In this document: in pieces, positions 10,801-21,784 of the stretch
Layout of the letters: the number at the start of each line of letters is the position of its first letter
Numbering within the stretch: the stretch's first letter is position 1
Made by a program: the position numbers and the translations under genes
The notes under the pieces: generated by a model
Told to the model about the DNA's origin: nothing
Database searches by the model: none
The model's input: the letters and a program-made list of their open reading frames with translations, nothing else
Assembly (NCBI RefSeq): GCF_945859705.1
Contig: NC_079138.1
Location: 3,224,001 to 3,288,000 of the forward strand
Length of the DNA: 64,000 nt
From: Episyrphus balteatus
Lineage: Eukaryota; Arthropoda; Insecta; Diptera; Syrphidae
Direction of reading: 5' to 3'

Positions 10801-12527
10801 CATGTTATTCCTTTGAAATTTGTTTTCGTTAGCATAAGTGAAAAACCAGTTTAAAAGAAATAAACCCAAATATTTTATCGTGTTTCACTTAAGCAGGTTT
10901 GAATGTATTAACAACAAAAAAAAAATGTGTCACTTTGAACTGCTCCCAATCAGAAATAAGGGGGTTTCAGCGGTTGATTTTTTTTGCAGAATAGCGCTAA
11001 ATATATATTTTATTGAGTAAATAAAAAAAATCATAAGATAACAAAATAGTTTTCAAAATAAAAAAGCATGGTTTTTTACTTGAAAAAAAGTGTTTTTTTT
11101 TTTTAAATGACTTAAAAATATGACGAAGTAAAAAATAAATAAAATTTTAATTTATTTGAAAGCTTACATGAATTTTCACTTCGCTAAGCAACCTTGCAAA
11201 AATTTAATTTGACATTTCTGTAACAAACCGAAAAAGATCGTACAAAAACTGTACAAACTATATTTTTTTGTATATTGGTTTTTGATCATATGTATTTTTT
11301 TCTTTTGAAGTTTCTTAAATAATCTTTAAGTATTGCTTAATCGAAAAAGTACGCCATATTTCTAATAAATGGCACCATGTTTTTAATTGGCAGGTAATGA
11401 TGAAAGTTGGGCTTTTTTTCGGAAATAAGCAAATTTGTGTAAAAACTACGAAATTAAAAAAAAAAAAAAAATAGTTTTTCTGGAAAAAACAACGGGGTTT
11501 TATTTTTGGATTTTAGGAACGTGTCTGAAGATAAATATTAGATAGTTTTTTGCTTGAATTTTTGCTTTTTTATATAAAAATAAATTATTTAAACTTTTTT
11601 TTTTAACTAAGTAAATTATGAATTTATTGAATTTTTAAAAAATACGTTTATTATAGGTAAAGGCCAATCGATTGACATTATTAATTTTAATTAATAACTA
11701 CAATGCGAGTAAAGATCGAGTTCCAACGCCCTAATAATTGGCGCAAACATACTTAGAGGGATAAAAAGGATGGGGGAGCTATTCCTTCAAGTGTCTATTT
11801 ACTCATAGAGTCATTGGTTTTCCTATTCAAAGATTTTCATTTTTTTTTTTAATTATGACCGCTTAAATATTACAAATCGACGTATGTGAGACGGAGAAGC
11901 AACAACTTACCTTAGAATTTGGTACTTTAACCTCACACCATCGCCCATCGATCAAATGACGTGTGGACAAAACACGCTTCTGGGCTTCATAATAAGCAAA
12001 TCGAACAAAACCAAATCCCTTCGATTGGCCAGAGTCCATATCTTTTTTAACTTGTGCCATTAAGACATCACCGAATTCCTCAAAATGTTCACGTAAACTT
12101 TCTTCGGTTGTCTTCCATGGCAATCCGAGCACAATTAAATCTGTGCATCGGGCTCGCGATTCAACGCGTTTTGTTTTTGCCGTTGAATTTTCTAAATTAT
12201 CATCACTCTTCCGTTTGTTTTCTTAAATAAAAAAATAATAATAATAATCAATACAAAATAATTAAAATAAAAATTTACTAAAAAACCTTTTGGAAAAACA
12301 CAGAAAAATATTTGAGTGCCCCAACCAGCATCAGACGTTGGAGGATAAAATCGTCCTTCATTCAATCGAACTCCACGTACAGCTTTTGTATCTTCATTGC
12401 GATATTTAAGACCACACGATCCGGGATATTGTGCTTGCAAAGTTGATTGCAATAAAGTGCCATCTTCTTCGGTTGGCAACTCAATTGGTTCTTCTCCTTC
12501 GTCTTCGGCAACTTGAACAAAATCCAT
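7857..12527 (-). CDS. TBPH: TBPH, fly TDP-43 RNA-binding protein (six coding exons)
   Basis: Nuclear RNA-binding protein controlling splicing and mRNA fate. Coding exons, in transcript order, are 12527-12287, 12221-11911, 10585-10378, 10118-9379, 9319-9164 and 7934-7857; phases join exactly and give 577 residues. The N-terminal domain (1-80) starts [17 protein letters not shown]. The bipartite NLS ([17 protein letters not shown]) is at 83-99. RRM1 has RNP2 LIVLGL and RNP1 KGFGFVRF (148-155). RRM2 starts near residue 194 (KVFVGR, RNP1 RAFSFVTF). A Gly/Asn/Gln-rich, prion-like tail follows from about 265. The tail contains GGGGGGG runs and ends in FLSWMTQ, a glycine-serine stretch and [16 protein letters not shown]. 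The weakest splice site is the first donor (GTTTTT), but it restores FPKENKRKS as in Drosophila. The 2.8-kb-plus introns hold transposons. Identity is confident. Confidence 0.96.
10170..10346. mobile_element. hAT-type MITE inside a TBPH intron
   Basis: The element starts CAGGGTTATAAAAAAT and ends ATATTTTTACAACTCTG. It is flanked by a perfect 8-bp duplication ATAGAGGG (10162-10169 and 10347-10354), the hAT signature. The 177-bp interior is made of TTTGCAAAAAATATTT and CAGTTGCAATAAAATTTTT phrases. It is the same family as 57935-58621, which has the same termini and interior vocabulary. Confidence 0.88.
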
Positions 12528-12534
12528 TCTTATA

Positions 12535-14290
12535 ATTTATTTCTTTGTTTCTACTTCTTTTTGCTCTCTTCTGCTTCACAACTAAATATAAATCGAAATA
12601 CAGAAAAAAACAAGATTTTTTTCAAATAAATAACAAGATACATATAGTTTCTTAAATTAGGTACATTAAAAAAAAAGTTAAAAATTTATTTAAAAAAAAA
12701 AATTAACACTCTTATAGCAAAATATATATAAATTGTGGCTTTAACACAAAACATCATAAACAATTTCCAAGAATCACACAAAAAACACCTAAGTTTTTAT
12801 TTTCTTTTTTTTTTAAATTTATATCGAACAACCAAGAGAAAAGAAAATAAATATAAACTGCGTTAATTTTTATTAAGAAAAAACATTCATAGTTTTGCAA
12901 ATAATCATTTTCTTACTCTTTCAATCAGATTCTAACAACGAAAATTTCAGGAATCAATTTCACATGGCGCTTCGCATACATTCTCAACTTTGAATCAATT
13001 TTCGCACATTATTACCAACTTATTCTCATCAATTATTTAAACTGCCATTTTTACCTAAATTATTCATGCTTTTTATCATCAATTTCAATTTTATTTTCTT
13101 CCTATAAAATCAGCACAGAACCGTTTTGCTTTATTTCATTGACTTCTTGACCATACTAACTGTTCTCCTCATGATTGTATGTATAATCACCACCCACAAC
13201 AGATGCAATTTTCACAAAACTTACTATCCATTTTCTTACTTACTAATGAACTTTGGTAGATTTTTCGTAGAACATGTACTTTGTTTCTGTAATAAAAAGT
13301 CAAAACCAAGCAGAAATCACTAGGGTCCAATTTTTCAAGTTATATAACAGCAGAATATTGGCCCTCAGGGAATTCATGAACGCATGAACCTTTTGGGTTA
13401 GTACGTGATTAAAGGGTATTAACTGGTAAGTCTATATACACAGGACTTGGTAGAATTAAGAAGAACAGGATGGACATAATCAAAGAATAAATATGAAAAT
13501 GTACCTTGTGGTCTAATTATTTATTTATTTATTGGTTCCTTTTCATTATAAATTCAAATATGTACATATTACCCAAATACGTAATTGAAACAAAAATATG
13601 ACAAACATTTATAGTAGCATTGGGGATATGTAAACTATACAACTTAATGTGGTTAAGAATAATGTCAAGGCCACAAACAAAAGAGTAGAACTACTGAGTC
13701 AAAATTTTTGGAGGGACAAAAGATTTTAACCTTTGAATTCAATGGCCCTTAGTAATAGACCCACTGATTTTCCTAACTTTGCCTTTTTTGCGTTATTGTA
13801 AGAAAGTATAGACTTTATACAATTACGATTAATGTCCTCTTTATTTCAAATATGCATATGTTTTTAGTTTTGCCTTTTTTTTTACTCATCAGTGCCATTT
13901 TTTGTCTATTTTTGGCAATTTTGTTAGTTTTGTATGCTTTTTTAAATCGAAAAAAAATCTTAAATCTTAATTTCTATAAACCATAATAGCTTGAAATTGC
14001 GTTCACTTCAGTTGAGATTATTTCCCTTAAAAATATGGCCGTTACATAATCTTAAGATAACAAATTTGCTTGAAATATAGAAAAAGAAAGTATAGAGATT
14101 GATAAGGACATTAAAACCCAAAAATTAGGTAGTTTTGAGAGACTGTAAATGTGCATATTAAATTTTATTTTTAAATAAGACACGGATTGGACAAGCATTC
14201 CCCTTTTCTAAGAATATCAAAGAAAGTGAATTGTTGAAAATTCACTACTGTTTTCATTTTCAATCAGGGACTTAAAATAGTTGAACAAAT
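12535..14290. other. TBPH upstream region, no further gene seen
   Basis: This includes the TBPH 5' leader and promoter, whose start cannot be placed, followed by AT-rich intergenic DNA. The reading frames here are short and unlike any known protein. From about 13740 on, TGCCTTTTTTG phrases start that recur in the hAT relic area to the right. Confidence 0.45.
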
Positions 14291-14306
14291 AAATTCTGTA
14301 ATTAAT

Positions 14307-14480
14307 GTGGACATCAACTCTAGACTTCCCAAAAAAAAAACTGATGTAAATAACATCGACAGTTTTAATTCGGGTCTACTCGTTTCTGTTCAAGTAAAGA
14401 GGTCTTTCAGCTCATTTAAGACACTTAGAGACAATCGCAGGAGGTTGTTTCCTGAAAACTTTAAAAAACTGACAGTAGTT
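14307..14480 (+). pseudogene. hAT transposase C-terminal relic
   Basis: The frame reads SGLLVSVQVKRSFSSFKTL followed by RDNRRRLFPENFKKLTVVQY. This fits the hAT dimerisation region of insect elements, where SVDVERSFS..KTIL.D.R..L..EN is typical. The segment has no full-length ORF, so it is a fossil. A second, more broken copy of the same stretch is at about 16750-16805 (acagatgtagag, then gacaatcgcaggcc). Confidence 0.7.
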
Positions 14481-16179
14481 CAATACTTTCATAATAACAT
14501 TTTTGATTTTTATTTGATTTTTGTTAGCATTTTTTGAATTTTTTAGGTCATAAAAATCCTTTCTCTTGTTATTATTATTACTATTTTTTTTTTTTTTTTG
14601 TTAAAATCGAGTTTTGCTAAATTCGGAACAATTACTAAGGGCTAATGTTTTTAAAGAGCAGATTTGTCCATCATCATACAGATCACAAAATGATGAGCAA
14701 ATTAAGAAATTTATACTACAAAGTTGAATTTATAATAACTTAACATTTATAATAATCACTTAAATTGATAGGCCATTTTCATATGGTCGTTGAAGGAGTC
14801 TAATACATTTAACAAAACAAATCCATATAAATTGAACATAACTAAATACAAACAAAGAAAATAACAAGTTTACAGAGAATAAAACATCGAAATAACAAGA
14901 AATAGAAGAATTTTATTATAGTTAAGTCTCTGGGAAAGAAATATATCCACAATATTTATGTTTGAATTCATAAACACATCTCCGCTTTTGCATAACAATT
15001 TTTTGTATGGAAAGAAAATATTTTTGATGCAAAGCATCACTGCATTAATGAATTCAGCCTATCTACGATCCAGTCAAATATTAAATATTAAATACCGAAC
15101 AAATATTTATTTTTGCTTAGTGAATATTAGGAGGCCATTCGAAACAAATGAAAACTCAAATATTTTCCAACATCAATCTAGCAAAACTCAACCAAACCAA
15201 ACGCTCATCAACGTGGCGTATCCAGAAAAAAAATTTGGAGGGGGCTGGAAAATGTTTAAAAAAATGTTTAGGGGGTAAATGTACCAAAAATTTGTCTCTT
15301 TTTTATTCATCTTTGATCGAGAGCGAAGTGCTGAGGTACTGAAAGTGATATAGTAGAGCATTTTACTGATCTCGACAGCTTCGTACTACTGTCTCCTCCT
15401 TTCACATTCAAAGTCGTGTTTCATCAAAGTTTTTGTGTCCCAAACATTTTACACAAACAGCAAGGAGTTGAGTCATATGTACTTCTTAAATTCAAAACAG
15501 TTTACAGATTTATTCCTACCACGTCAAGTTTTTGAGCTAATCTCATCACTATTTTCCATATAAACGCCAATGTTCCGCGATTCGACCGAAAGTGAATTGA
15601 AATTGGAGAATTGCGCACTGCAAACACAGGCAAGGTAGTGATGAATTATAATATTTCATGCCTCATGTGCATGGATAGGATGTTGTGGAATTTGCCTTTT
15701 TTTCTTGCTCAATCGTGCGACATTATAGATTAAAAACAAACACGTTTCACATCCCCCTCGTGCCAAATATATGTATTTTATTTTGCCTTTTCTTTCGTTA
15801 TTGCCTTTTTTGCCTTTTCTCTTGTTATTGCCTTTTTATGTCTTTTCCTATGTTTTTTTTTTTTATCTTTTTAGCGTCTTTAAGGTAATGCCTACACACA
15901 AAAAACTCAAATATACAAACAAAAAGCTAAGGGATATTTGCTGAATCGAAACTTAAATAATTTATGTTGAACATTAACTTTTATTCCCTACTTTTTCCTC
16001 TGCTTAAACTGTCACATAAGGATTTATGTAGAACTAAAATGCTTAAGTTTTGATTCAGCAAACAGATCTAACTTACTCAGCAAACGGGTCTAACCTACTC
16101 AGTACATTACTTACTCAATAGGTACTTATATCCATATAAAAAATTCATTAATTACCCCACACAAACAAAATTTGAGTGA

Positions 16180-16805
16180 AAAGGTCTAAATATGCAACTT
16201 GTTTGTCTGCTATTGCTACCATTTATTGTCTTCTACGTTCTATTGCGCGGCCGACAACCGACACGTATCAGGGTTCAAAAGCTAACTTACTCAATTTACA
16301 ATACTCCATTGAAGAAGTTCTCCAGATTTTGGACATAATCAAGAGAGATTTGGAAGCTGCGAAAGGGGCAGTCGCAAAAGATGTTTTTGAGAAGTACAGA
16401 TCAATTTTTTTGGCAAATGAGGGACTCGAGAGAGTTGAACAAATAAATTGCGTAATGCATGGGAACACAAATCAAGAGCTCCCGGCAAATGTTGAAGTGG
16501 GTTATTGGCGATTGGAGCACATACTACTAGCGCCGTAGTTTCAACTTTTGAACTAATTTTAACGGATGTTTACATTTTGTATTTCTAAAAATGGCGTCCA
16601 TGTCAAAAGTCCTTACAAAAAAAAAATTAAAATGTCGGATGCCAGCTCCTTCCGTCCTGTTAATTTTAGTTTTTGTTTTGACCACCGGTAGCGCATTTCA
16701 ACTTTACCAATCGCCAATGTCGAGTGCTTTAATTGGGGTCCAGTAGTCGCCTCTACAGATGTAGAGAACTCTTAAGGGACAATCGCAGGCCCTTGTTAAC
16801 TGAAA
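16180..16805 (+). pseudogene. hAT transposase relic (central and C-terminal parts)
   Basis: The frame at 16176-16538 includes LNLQYSIEEVLQILDIIKR, then EAAKGAVAKDVFEKYRSIF and LERVEQINCVMHG. It resembles the stretch of insect hAT transposases reading ..AKGEVAKKV..KL..VL..N.GF..L..I... Downstream, after a stop, remnants of the TSVDVERSFS block can be read as TDVE and DNRRPLLTEN near 16755-16805. Frameshifts and stops show it is inactive. The assignment is by remembered family pattern. Confidence 0.6.
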
Positions 16806-17221
16806 ATTAAAAAAAAACTCATGATTGTTCAAAATTACTGCAATTAAATTTTATATTTCATTCTTTCTCTCATTAAATGCCTTTTTTTGCCTTTTTGGGA
16901 GTTTTATTTTGCCTTTTTTTAATTTTTTAGGTCCACAAGATCCTATCCCTGCTCATGTGTTTTGTGTATTTTGTATTAAATTAACAAAATATAAACATTA
17001 CAAAATAGTAAATATATAAGTTTTGACAATATTTTGTCCAAACATTTCAGAATCAAAAAATGAAATGAAAATGAATTGAATTCGATCAGAAAATCTAAAT
17101 GAGTGAAAAAATGCAGACAGAACACCTAGTTTCACTTTAGGCAAGTGAATGGGCAAAAAGTGAAATGCAGAACGTGAAGTCTCAAAAACTAATTTTCAAT
17201 GAAATCCGAAGTATGTATATA

Positions 17222-18082
17222 GGGTAGAGTTGCCTAATTCCGGCCGTCTCCAGTAGCCGGCCACCTTTTAGAAAAATCGTTATAACTAGTGATTTTTTAG
17301 GATTTATTCAAAATTTTTGCTCTTATGCTGTTCTTTTAAATGTCCCTCCTAAAATAACAATATTCTTATTATTCTTGTTATTCAGTTTTCTTAGAAAAAA
17401 TAACTTTTTGTGAAGTGATCCAATCGCGTATGGTTTTTTTGTAATTTTACTGCCGAAACCCGCTATCGTAATTAGTGTTTTGTGGAAACAATTTTCGAGC
17501 TAATGCTTTGAAATGTTGTTTTTCTAATTAAATATATATTATTCTTGAAATAAAATAGGTTTTAAACAGGAAAAAGATGCTAATTTTGTTAATTTTAAGG
17601 GGGGGCCGGAGATAGAACACAAAAAAAAAGCTTTGAAATTCAAGAGTTTCCTGTATTCGGCCCCCTTTTATTGATAAAAGTTTAAAAAATGGGAAAAAAT
17701 AGATACATTTTTTAATCATTTAATGTTAATAACTTATTAACAATCAAAATTGTTTCTAAATTCTTAAAACACAATGATTTAACTAAAAATAATTCAATTT
17801 ATTCAAGCTTGACCTAATAAAGTCAGTGGCCGGAAATAGGACACTAGATGGCCGAAAATAGGAAACAAAGGCCGGATTTAGGAGAATCGGACTTTTTTAG
17901 ACAAAAACTTAAATAAAATATTTTTGGGAAATATTATTAACTTTTTTTTAACCATACCGAAAAATTAATAAATAAAGTACATTTTATTTCAAGAATTATT
18001 CGAAAATGTTGATATTTGACGTTTCTGTGCTTTATTTTTTGAGACAAAATCCTTAAGGGGCCGGCTACTAGCAACTCTACCC
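17222..18082. mobile_element. TA-flanked inverted-repeat element
   Basis: The left terminus GGGTAGAGTTGCCTAATTCC and right terminus GCTACTAGCAACTCTACCC share GGGTAGAGTTGC in inverse orientation, with TA directly outside each end (17220-17221, 18083-18084). This fits a Tc1/mariner-type non-autonomous element. Internal GGGGGGCCGG and CGGCCCCCTTTT blocks repeat the terminal motif (GGCCGG...). The interior has no credible coding frame. Confidence 0.7.
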
Positions 18083-18548
18083 TATTTTTTCGTAATATGT
18101 TGCTTTTTTAATAAAAATCAGTAGCGCAAACGGGAATGTTCTTAAAGAAACCATTAGTTATGTTGACGAATTTTGAACAAATTATGCAGTCTTTTTTACT
18201 TTTTTTATTAGCAAATTACTATTTACAAACGGCAACTCTTTATGCAAGTTGCAAGAAAAGATTCTTTGTTGTATTCCCTTATGGATAGACATAAAATTCA
18301 GGGAGTTTAATAATCTAAAAGCATTTTTATAGCATAAGCTTGCCAACAACAAAAGAATTTCACATGAAAATGACGAAAAAACAAGCAAACTGAAAATATG
18401 ACGAGTCTTATAGTGACGATGGCAATAGCCTCTCGTGAGTGCTAAAATAAGTTAACATTTAAACGAGCTTCGTTACACACTATTCGGTTGAAAAAAAACT
18501 TGAGTGAAAATGCATCTTTTCTTTACTTTTGGAACCACAAATCGCAGG

Positions 18549-18953
18549 TAACATGAGTTATCAAAATAATGTAACGTGAGTTACCTAAATATTTTAAAAT
18601 TTTTCCTCGAAATATTGAAAAAATGTTTGGTTTTGTCACTCATATTAAAAGCTTGTAATTTTGTATGTATGGAATCTTCATTGAAAACAAATTGAGATTC
18701 TTAATTTCACATAAAAACTTCATACTGTCGGACTCTTAAGATTCGTGTCCGATTTTTGTAACGTGAGTTACCATCAAACTTTTATTTTTCCCAAGCAAAT
18801 GTTAAAAATAATGACAATTTTTTTAGTTAATTATGAAAGTAATAGTTATGCTCCATTCATGGATAGTAATTTCTTATCAATTTACATTAAAATTGAAAAA
18901 AAAAAAAAAATTATTTATGTGTTGGAGATTTTTGTGAATGTAACGTGAGTTAC
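18549..18953. repeat. Repeated palindromic motif GTAACGTGAGTTAC
   Basis: GTAACGTGAGTTAC, an inverted repeat with GTGA at its centre, occurs at 18571, 18758 and 18940, at spacings of 187 and 182 bp; a variant (GTAACATGAGTTAT) is at 18549. The DNA between copies is poorly conserved, so this may be an old tandem array or subterminal repeats of a transposon. Confidence 0.6.
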
Positions 18954-19399
18954 TATGGAATTGCCCCTAAGATTTTAAAACATCAAAAATTTCTATTTCC
19001 AATATCTTTGAGAAAAATGTTAATTTTGAAAAAAAAGTAAATATTCATAAGACGATAAAATAACGGCATTTTGAGATTTCATAAGAAGTCTTGCAAAATT
19101 AAACGGTGATGTAATTCAACGTCAAAATATTTAAAAAAAAATGATCTGAAGAATTCCGAATTGGACTAAATTCCGAAAAAAAAATTACCCCAACCCTCAA
19201 CGTCACAAACAGCCGTTTCAGAATTTGGAGGGGGCTCGAGCATCTTTGCTGCCTCTAAATCTCTAAGATTTACGAACAAGTTTTAGTTTATCATGTACAT
19301 TATGATGAAATCAGCTAAATAATAACATGATCTTGAAGGCTTGGGGGGGGGGGCTTGAGTCCCCTGAGCCTGCCCCCCTCAATACGCCACTGCTCATCA

Positions 19400-19528
19400 A
19401 CATCAACTCGATATTCCTCACATTGTAATTCTTATAATTCTCAGCCAGCGAATTGTTAGAAAAAAAAAGAACACAGCTCAGAATTAAACCAAGCCCCCTC
19501 CGAAACAAAATCCTGGCTACGGGCCTGT
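19400..19528. mobile_element. Right end of an outer element ending CTACGGGCCTG
   Basis: Sequence from 19401 to 19528 (…CCCCCTCCGAAACAAAATCC, then TGGCTACGGGCCTG) has the look of a transposon terminus common in insects (CAGGCCCGTAGCCAGGATTT in inverse). It appears to be the continuation of the DNA left of 15204, interrupted by the 15212-19392 insertion. The other end of this outer element was not located. Confidence 0.4.
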
Positions 19529-19971
19529 ATGTCCTAGTAAGTAATATCCTTCTATCATGTTTGAACCTACTAGTTTATAGAATATAAAAAAAAAAAACAA
19601 AAAAAAAGTAAGCAAGTGAGAAAGAGTCTTAAGAAATTCAAAAAGAATCTTAAAAGAAATTTGCAAAATACCCTCGAGAAGGAACACCAAATTAATTATT
19701 AATTAAAAATAAACAAAAAAAAGATTAAAGCTTTCAAACAAAAATATATAAAAAAAATTGTTTTAAAAAAAAAATGTATATAAATTCTTTGAATAAAATT
19801 TATAAACAAATTCAATAAGAATAAAAAAAAAAAGTCACATTTGTATAGTTCAAAATTCAATCTCTCTTCACCTTTCTTTCTTTTATTTTAGAAAATACTC
19901 TCTTAATTCGCTCTATATACGTATATATATTTATACATTTATTTATTTTTTCTTAAGCCTTTTTTTTTTTT

Positions 19972-20010
19972 AAATATATATGTATATGTATATATATATA
20001 TTTATATATT
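19972..20010. repeat. TA-rich microsatellite
   Basis: An imperfect (TA)n run with interspersed GTATA units. Confidence 0.7.
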
Positions 20011-20860
20011 CCACATCACACAAAAAAGAATTACACAATTATAGGAGAAAGAACCCAGCTAAAGCAAGGACACAAATATAGATATGTATAATAATGAAAA
20101 AAAAAAAATATATATAAAATTAATTGAAATTGAAAAGAATATAAAAATCCTTCTTCACTTGCATTCACCACCACTCTTTCAGAATTCAGAACTGTATTTT
20201 CTTTTTCAATTTATTTATTATATTTATTGAGAATCACACTAGTACAATCTCATCACATATTCTCGCTTTCGCATTCGGCACAAGTTTTGTGTGTTTTTTT
20301 TTTTATTATTTTGTATTTTTTTTTTTTGTTTTGTTTTAATGAATGTTTTCAAGAGGATTACAATTTTTAGTTAATGCGCTCAAGTACATGGTTTTGTGGT
20401 TTTGCAAAATAAATTTTGAAACAAAATTAATTCTATTTTCTTTTTTTTTTTTATTTTTGTGTGTGTTATATCGCGTTTTAGGTACTTTATCTGAATGATA
20501 TAAACTCTACACTCTTCTTTCTTTTCTTCTACATTTTGGAATAAGTAGATCAAGAGACAAATTGGAATTTGGAAATGGAAAATGGACACCGATTTGATAA
20601 TTCACAGTAGAGGCGTTGCGATAAATAGATAGATAAATACAGAAGATAGAAAGGGACAAAAAAGGAATGAGAGAATGAGATGTCTCAGGTTCCAGTTCCA
20701 CTGAAATGGGAACAATCAGAATTGGAATTTCTGCTTTTTACACGAAGACGCAAAGCGCCAGACGCACATGTGTGCAAAAGAGAAAGAAAGTTCGAAAAGA
20801 TAGAAAGGAAGATTTTCTACACTGTGTGAAGTCTCGGTGCGTTCATATTTGTATAGAATA

Positions 20861-20930
20861 TTAAGCCGTAACTACATTGGCCAATTATTGCAAAAAGTAC
20901 AAAGTGAACATTTTTTGTTCTCTCTAACCA
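20861..20930. repeat. Partial copy of the 20974-21209 MITE family
   Basis: TTAAGCCGTAACTACATTGG followed by CCAATTATTGCAAAAAGT matches the terminal sequence of the neighbouring element. The rest of the copy is lost. Confidence 0.55.
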
Positions 20931-20973
20931 ATTTGTTTATAAAGAAAAGAGTATACATACAAATTGTCTTTAA

Positions 20974-21209
20974 GGTATAACTACAACAACGGCCACATTT
21001 TGCAAAAAGTCAAAAAGTGAAAATTTTCAAACTCATTTTGTGACAGTTATTCCGAACACCAAATTAAAAATAATGATGCAGAAAGATAATTTTTTGGTTT
21101 AAAAAAAAATTTTTTGTAGTTTTTTTTCGAAAAAATGATATCGTTAGAAAGAAATAAAAAATTTTTACTTTTGTAAATTTTTCACTTTTTAGGCCATTGT
21201 AGTTATACC
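20974..21209. mobile_element. MITE, second member of the 1227-1453 family
   Basis: The termini are GGTATAACTACAACAACGGC and GGCCATTGTAGTTATACC. TTTAA stands on both sides (20969-20973, 21210-21214). The interior keeps GTGAAAATTTTCAAACTC, ATTTTGTGACAGTT and AATAATGATGCAGAAAG, matching 1227-1453. Non-coding. Confidence 0.75.
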
Positions 21210-21405
21210 TTTAAAATCCATTATATCTCATAAAAAAAAATAGAAATTTCATTCAAAGTCAGCTTCTTAATTCATAAATTCTGAATTTGAAAGAAATTTC
21301 GTTTTATTTATGCAATAAAATTGATTTTAGAGACGTTGAAAAATGTTTATCGCCAGTGATAAAGTTACAGAACAGAGAGACCCAGAGGAGGTGCAAGAAA
21401 AATTA

Positions 21406-21779
21406 GGTGCGTCCCACCAAGAGAGATCTCTGAGTGCTCAGAGATTTTTTAAGTGAGATGAAAAATCTCAGCTGGACACTCACTTTTTTTCGGAGACGAA
21501 AATTTTTTGGATTCATTTCTCAGTTTTCTTTCTCTGTCTTTTATTTATTTTTTCTTATTATTTTGACATTTGTTTTTTGGTGTTGTGCAGATATAAAAGT
21601 TCTAAAAAACATGCAAAAATTAAATGAAAATTAGAAGAATTTATATTATTATTTTGAGCTTGCTTCATGAAATAATTTGTTTCGTAATTGAATATTTGAA
21701 GAAAAGTTGCAGTTGATGTGTTGGATTTGAAAAAAAAATTGCATTTATGCCTCAGAAATGTTTCTTTGTGGGACGCGCC
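21406..21779. mobile_element. TA-flanked MITE with GGTGCGTCCCAC ends
   Basis: The left end is GGTGCGTCCCACCAAGAG and the right end CTTTGTGGGACGCGCC, inverted with one mismatch in the first twelve bases, and TA lies outside each. Near the left end a small hairpin (CTCTGAGTGCTCAGAG) occurs. The interior is AT-rich and non-coding. Confidence 0.7.
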
Positions 21780-21784
21780 TATTA

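Larger units (their letters stand above)
15212..19392. mobile_element. Probable 4.2-kb hAT element, nested in another element
   Basis: The left end reads CGTGGCGTATCCAG and the right end CAATACGCCACTG (inverse CAGTGGCGTATTG). The 8 bases CTCATCAA occur immediately outside both ends (15204-15211 and 19393-19400), as expected for hAT integration. The interior holds hAT transposase fragments and a further TA-flanked element at 17222-18082. Outside the right border the host DNA ends at 19528 in CTACGGGCCTG, a second transposon terminus, so this insertion is likely nested. The inverted ends are short, so this is less certain than the small MITEs. Confidence 0.55.

Noticed and set aside
13126..13323. 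65-codon hydrophobic ORF upstream of TBPH
   Set aside because: No homologue recognised, no promoter or splice context; compatible with chance in AT-rich DNA.
16268..16468. Minus-strand frame with MFPCITQF start
   Set aside because: Antisense of the hAT transposase relic.
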